Origin: Leptospira stimsonii
GTDB taxonomy: Bacteria > Spirochaetota > Leptospiria > Leptospirales > Leptospiraceae
Assembly: GCF_003545885.1 (NCBI RefSeq)
Contig: NZ_QHCT01000002.1
Location: 571,001-635,000, forward strand
DNA: 64,000 bases
Direction: 5' to 3'
Position 1 is the first letter of the stretch. Each line of letters opens with the position of its first letter. A model generated the notes under the pieces. That model was not told the DNA's origin and ran no database searches. It saw only the letters and a list, made by a program, of their open reading frames with translations. The position numbers and the translations under genes are program-made. Of the stretch, positions 63,712 to 64,000 are shown piece after piece.

Positions 63712-64000
63712 GTTCTCGAAATCCTTCGAATGTAGGATCTCCTTGGATTAGATAGAATGCCGCTTTTTTGAGATGAAGCGCAAGAATTTTCGAGTTCGTA
63801 TTTTTCTTCGAAATCTCTTCTAAACTCGTTCTAAATTTTTTCACCAGTTCAAGAGCCTTCGGTTTGTTTTTCGATCTCACGGACTGACGGAATTCTTTCC
63901 AAACTTTCGTGATCTCCTGGTTCGGATTCTCCGTCTTTTCCAGAGTTTGTTTTCGCACCACCCCGGTCACGTCCCAGACTTCCTTATATGGATGCGAATT
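63683..64000 (-). CDS. Hypothetical protein, C-terminal part (gene runs off the right edge)
   Basis: The frame is open to the window end, so the visible 105 residues are the C-terminus of a longer protein, convergent with pdxJ and overlapping its last 29 bp. The sequence is helical and basic ([25 protein letters not shown], shown as [12 protein letters not shown] and [13 protein letters not shown]). A GTG at 63970 could be an internal start, but upstream codons ([10 protein letters not shown]) read as coding. No family recognised. Confidence 0.5.
   Translation of the reverse strand, partial: NSHPYKEVWDVTGVVRKQTLEKTENPNQEITKVWKEFRQSVRSKNKPKALELVKKFRTSLEEISKKNTNSKILALHLKKAAFYLIQGDPTFEGFRELTKELEDTP

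Overview
The window looks like a chromosomal segment of a Leptospira species, most likely from the pathogenic clade. The grounds are the gene content and order: a small-heat-shock-protein pair behind a CIRCE element next to an EPS-type MarR regulator that heads a very long, one-directional surface-polysaccharide (rfb-type) locus. Frequent TTG starts, spirochaete-type lipoboxes and families I associate with Leptospira agree with this. The species cannot be fixed from the sequence alone.

Positions 1-37507 are one continuous minus-strand polysaccharide locus, read from 37.5 kb down to 1 and still open at the left edge. It starts with a MarR/EPS regulator with a TTGACA promoter and an inverted-repeat operator candidate (37613-37665). 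Next is a legionaminic-acid-type nonulosonate set (legB, legC, legH, neuB/legI, neuC/legG, ptmE, neuA/legF; 30336-37104). It is followed by a GDP-fucose-synthase-like reductase, a PglK-type ABC exporter, an RmlD-like reductase, an O-carbamoyltransferase and a GT-B-like protein. Two Gfo/Idh oxidoreductases precede a WbuX-HisF-HisH amidotransferase trio (17984-20564). Then come a PFTS-type protein, a 6-phosphogluconolactonase and an FkbM methyltransferase. A tight eight-gene cassette follows (7278-14692): Gfo/Idh, GmhA-like isomerase, SDR, dehydroquinate-synthase-like cyclase, 2-hydroxyacid dehydrogenase, aminotransferase, Gfo/Idh and a KdsB-like cytidylyltransferase. The locus continues with methyltransferases, GT2 and GT4 glycosyltransferases, and an RmlD-like reductase plus FlaA1/CapE-type dehydratase for an N-acetyl-6-deoxy-L-hexosamine. 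I recognise no Wzy polymerase, ligase, gmd or rmlABC in the window.

The cassette at 7278-14692 is my candidate for an undescribed system. It combines a sugar-phosphate-cyclase-type enzyme, a sedoheptulose-7-phosphate-isomerase-type enzyme, transamination, several redox steps and CMP activation. No pathway I know has this combination. An amino-carbasugar or a non-canonical ulosonic acid is a reasonable hypothesis, but the product cannot be read from the sequence.

Positions 38195-64000 are conserved chromosome: a Lys/Ala-tailed protein, two Hsp20 proteins under CIRCE control, and a 58-bp tandem repeat. A copper-related operon follows: a cupredoxin/beta-helix/membrane fusion, a small membrane paralogue of its C-terminus, a two-domain multicopper oxidase and SCO1. 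After it come a HisKA_2 sensor kinase, cysteine synthase, class I aldolase, a REC-PAS-kinase hybrid, a CBS protein, CheW, a 30-residue AURKAIP1/COX24-like basic protein, manC, an SPFH protein, hfq, miaA, a FYDLN-type zinc protein and pdxJ. Three intergenic regions in this half share hairpins with the core GTRGGAACTC, which suggests a dispersed palindromic repeat.
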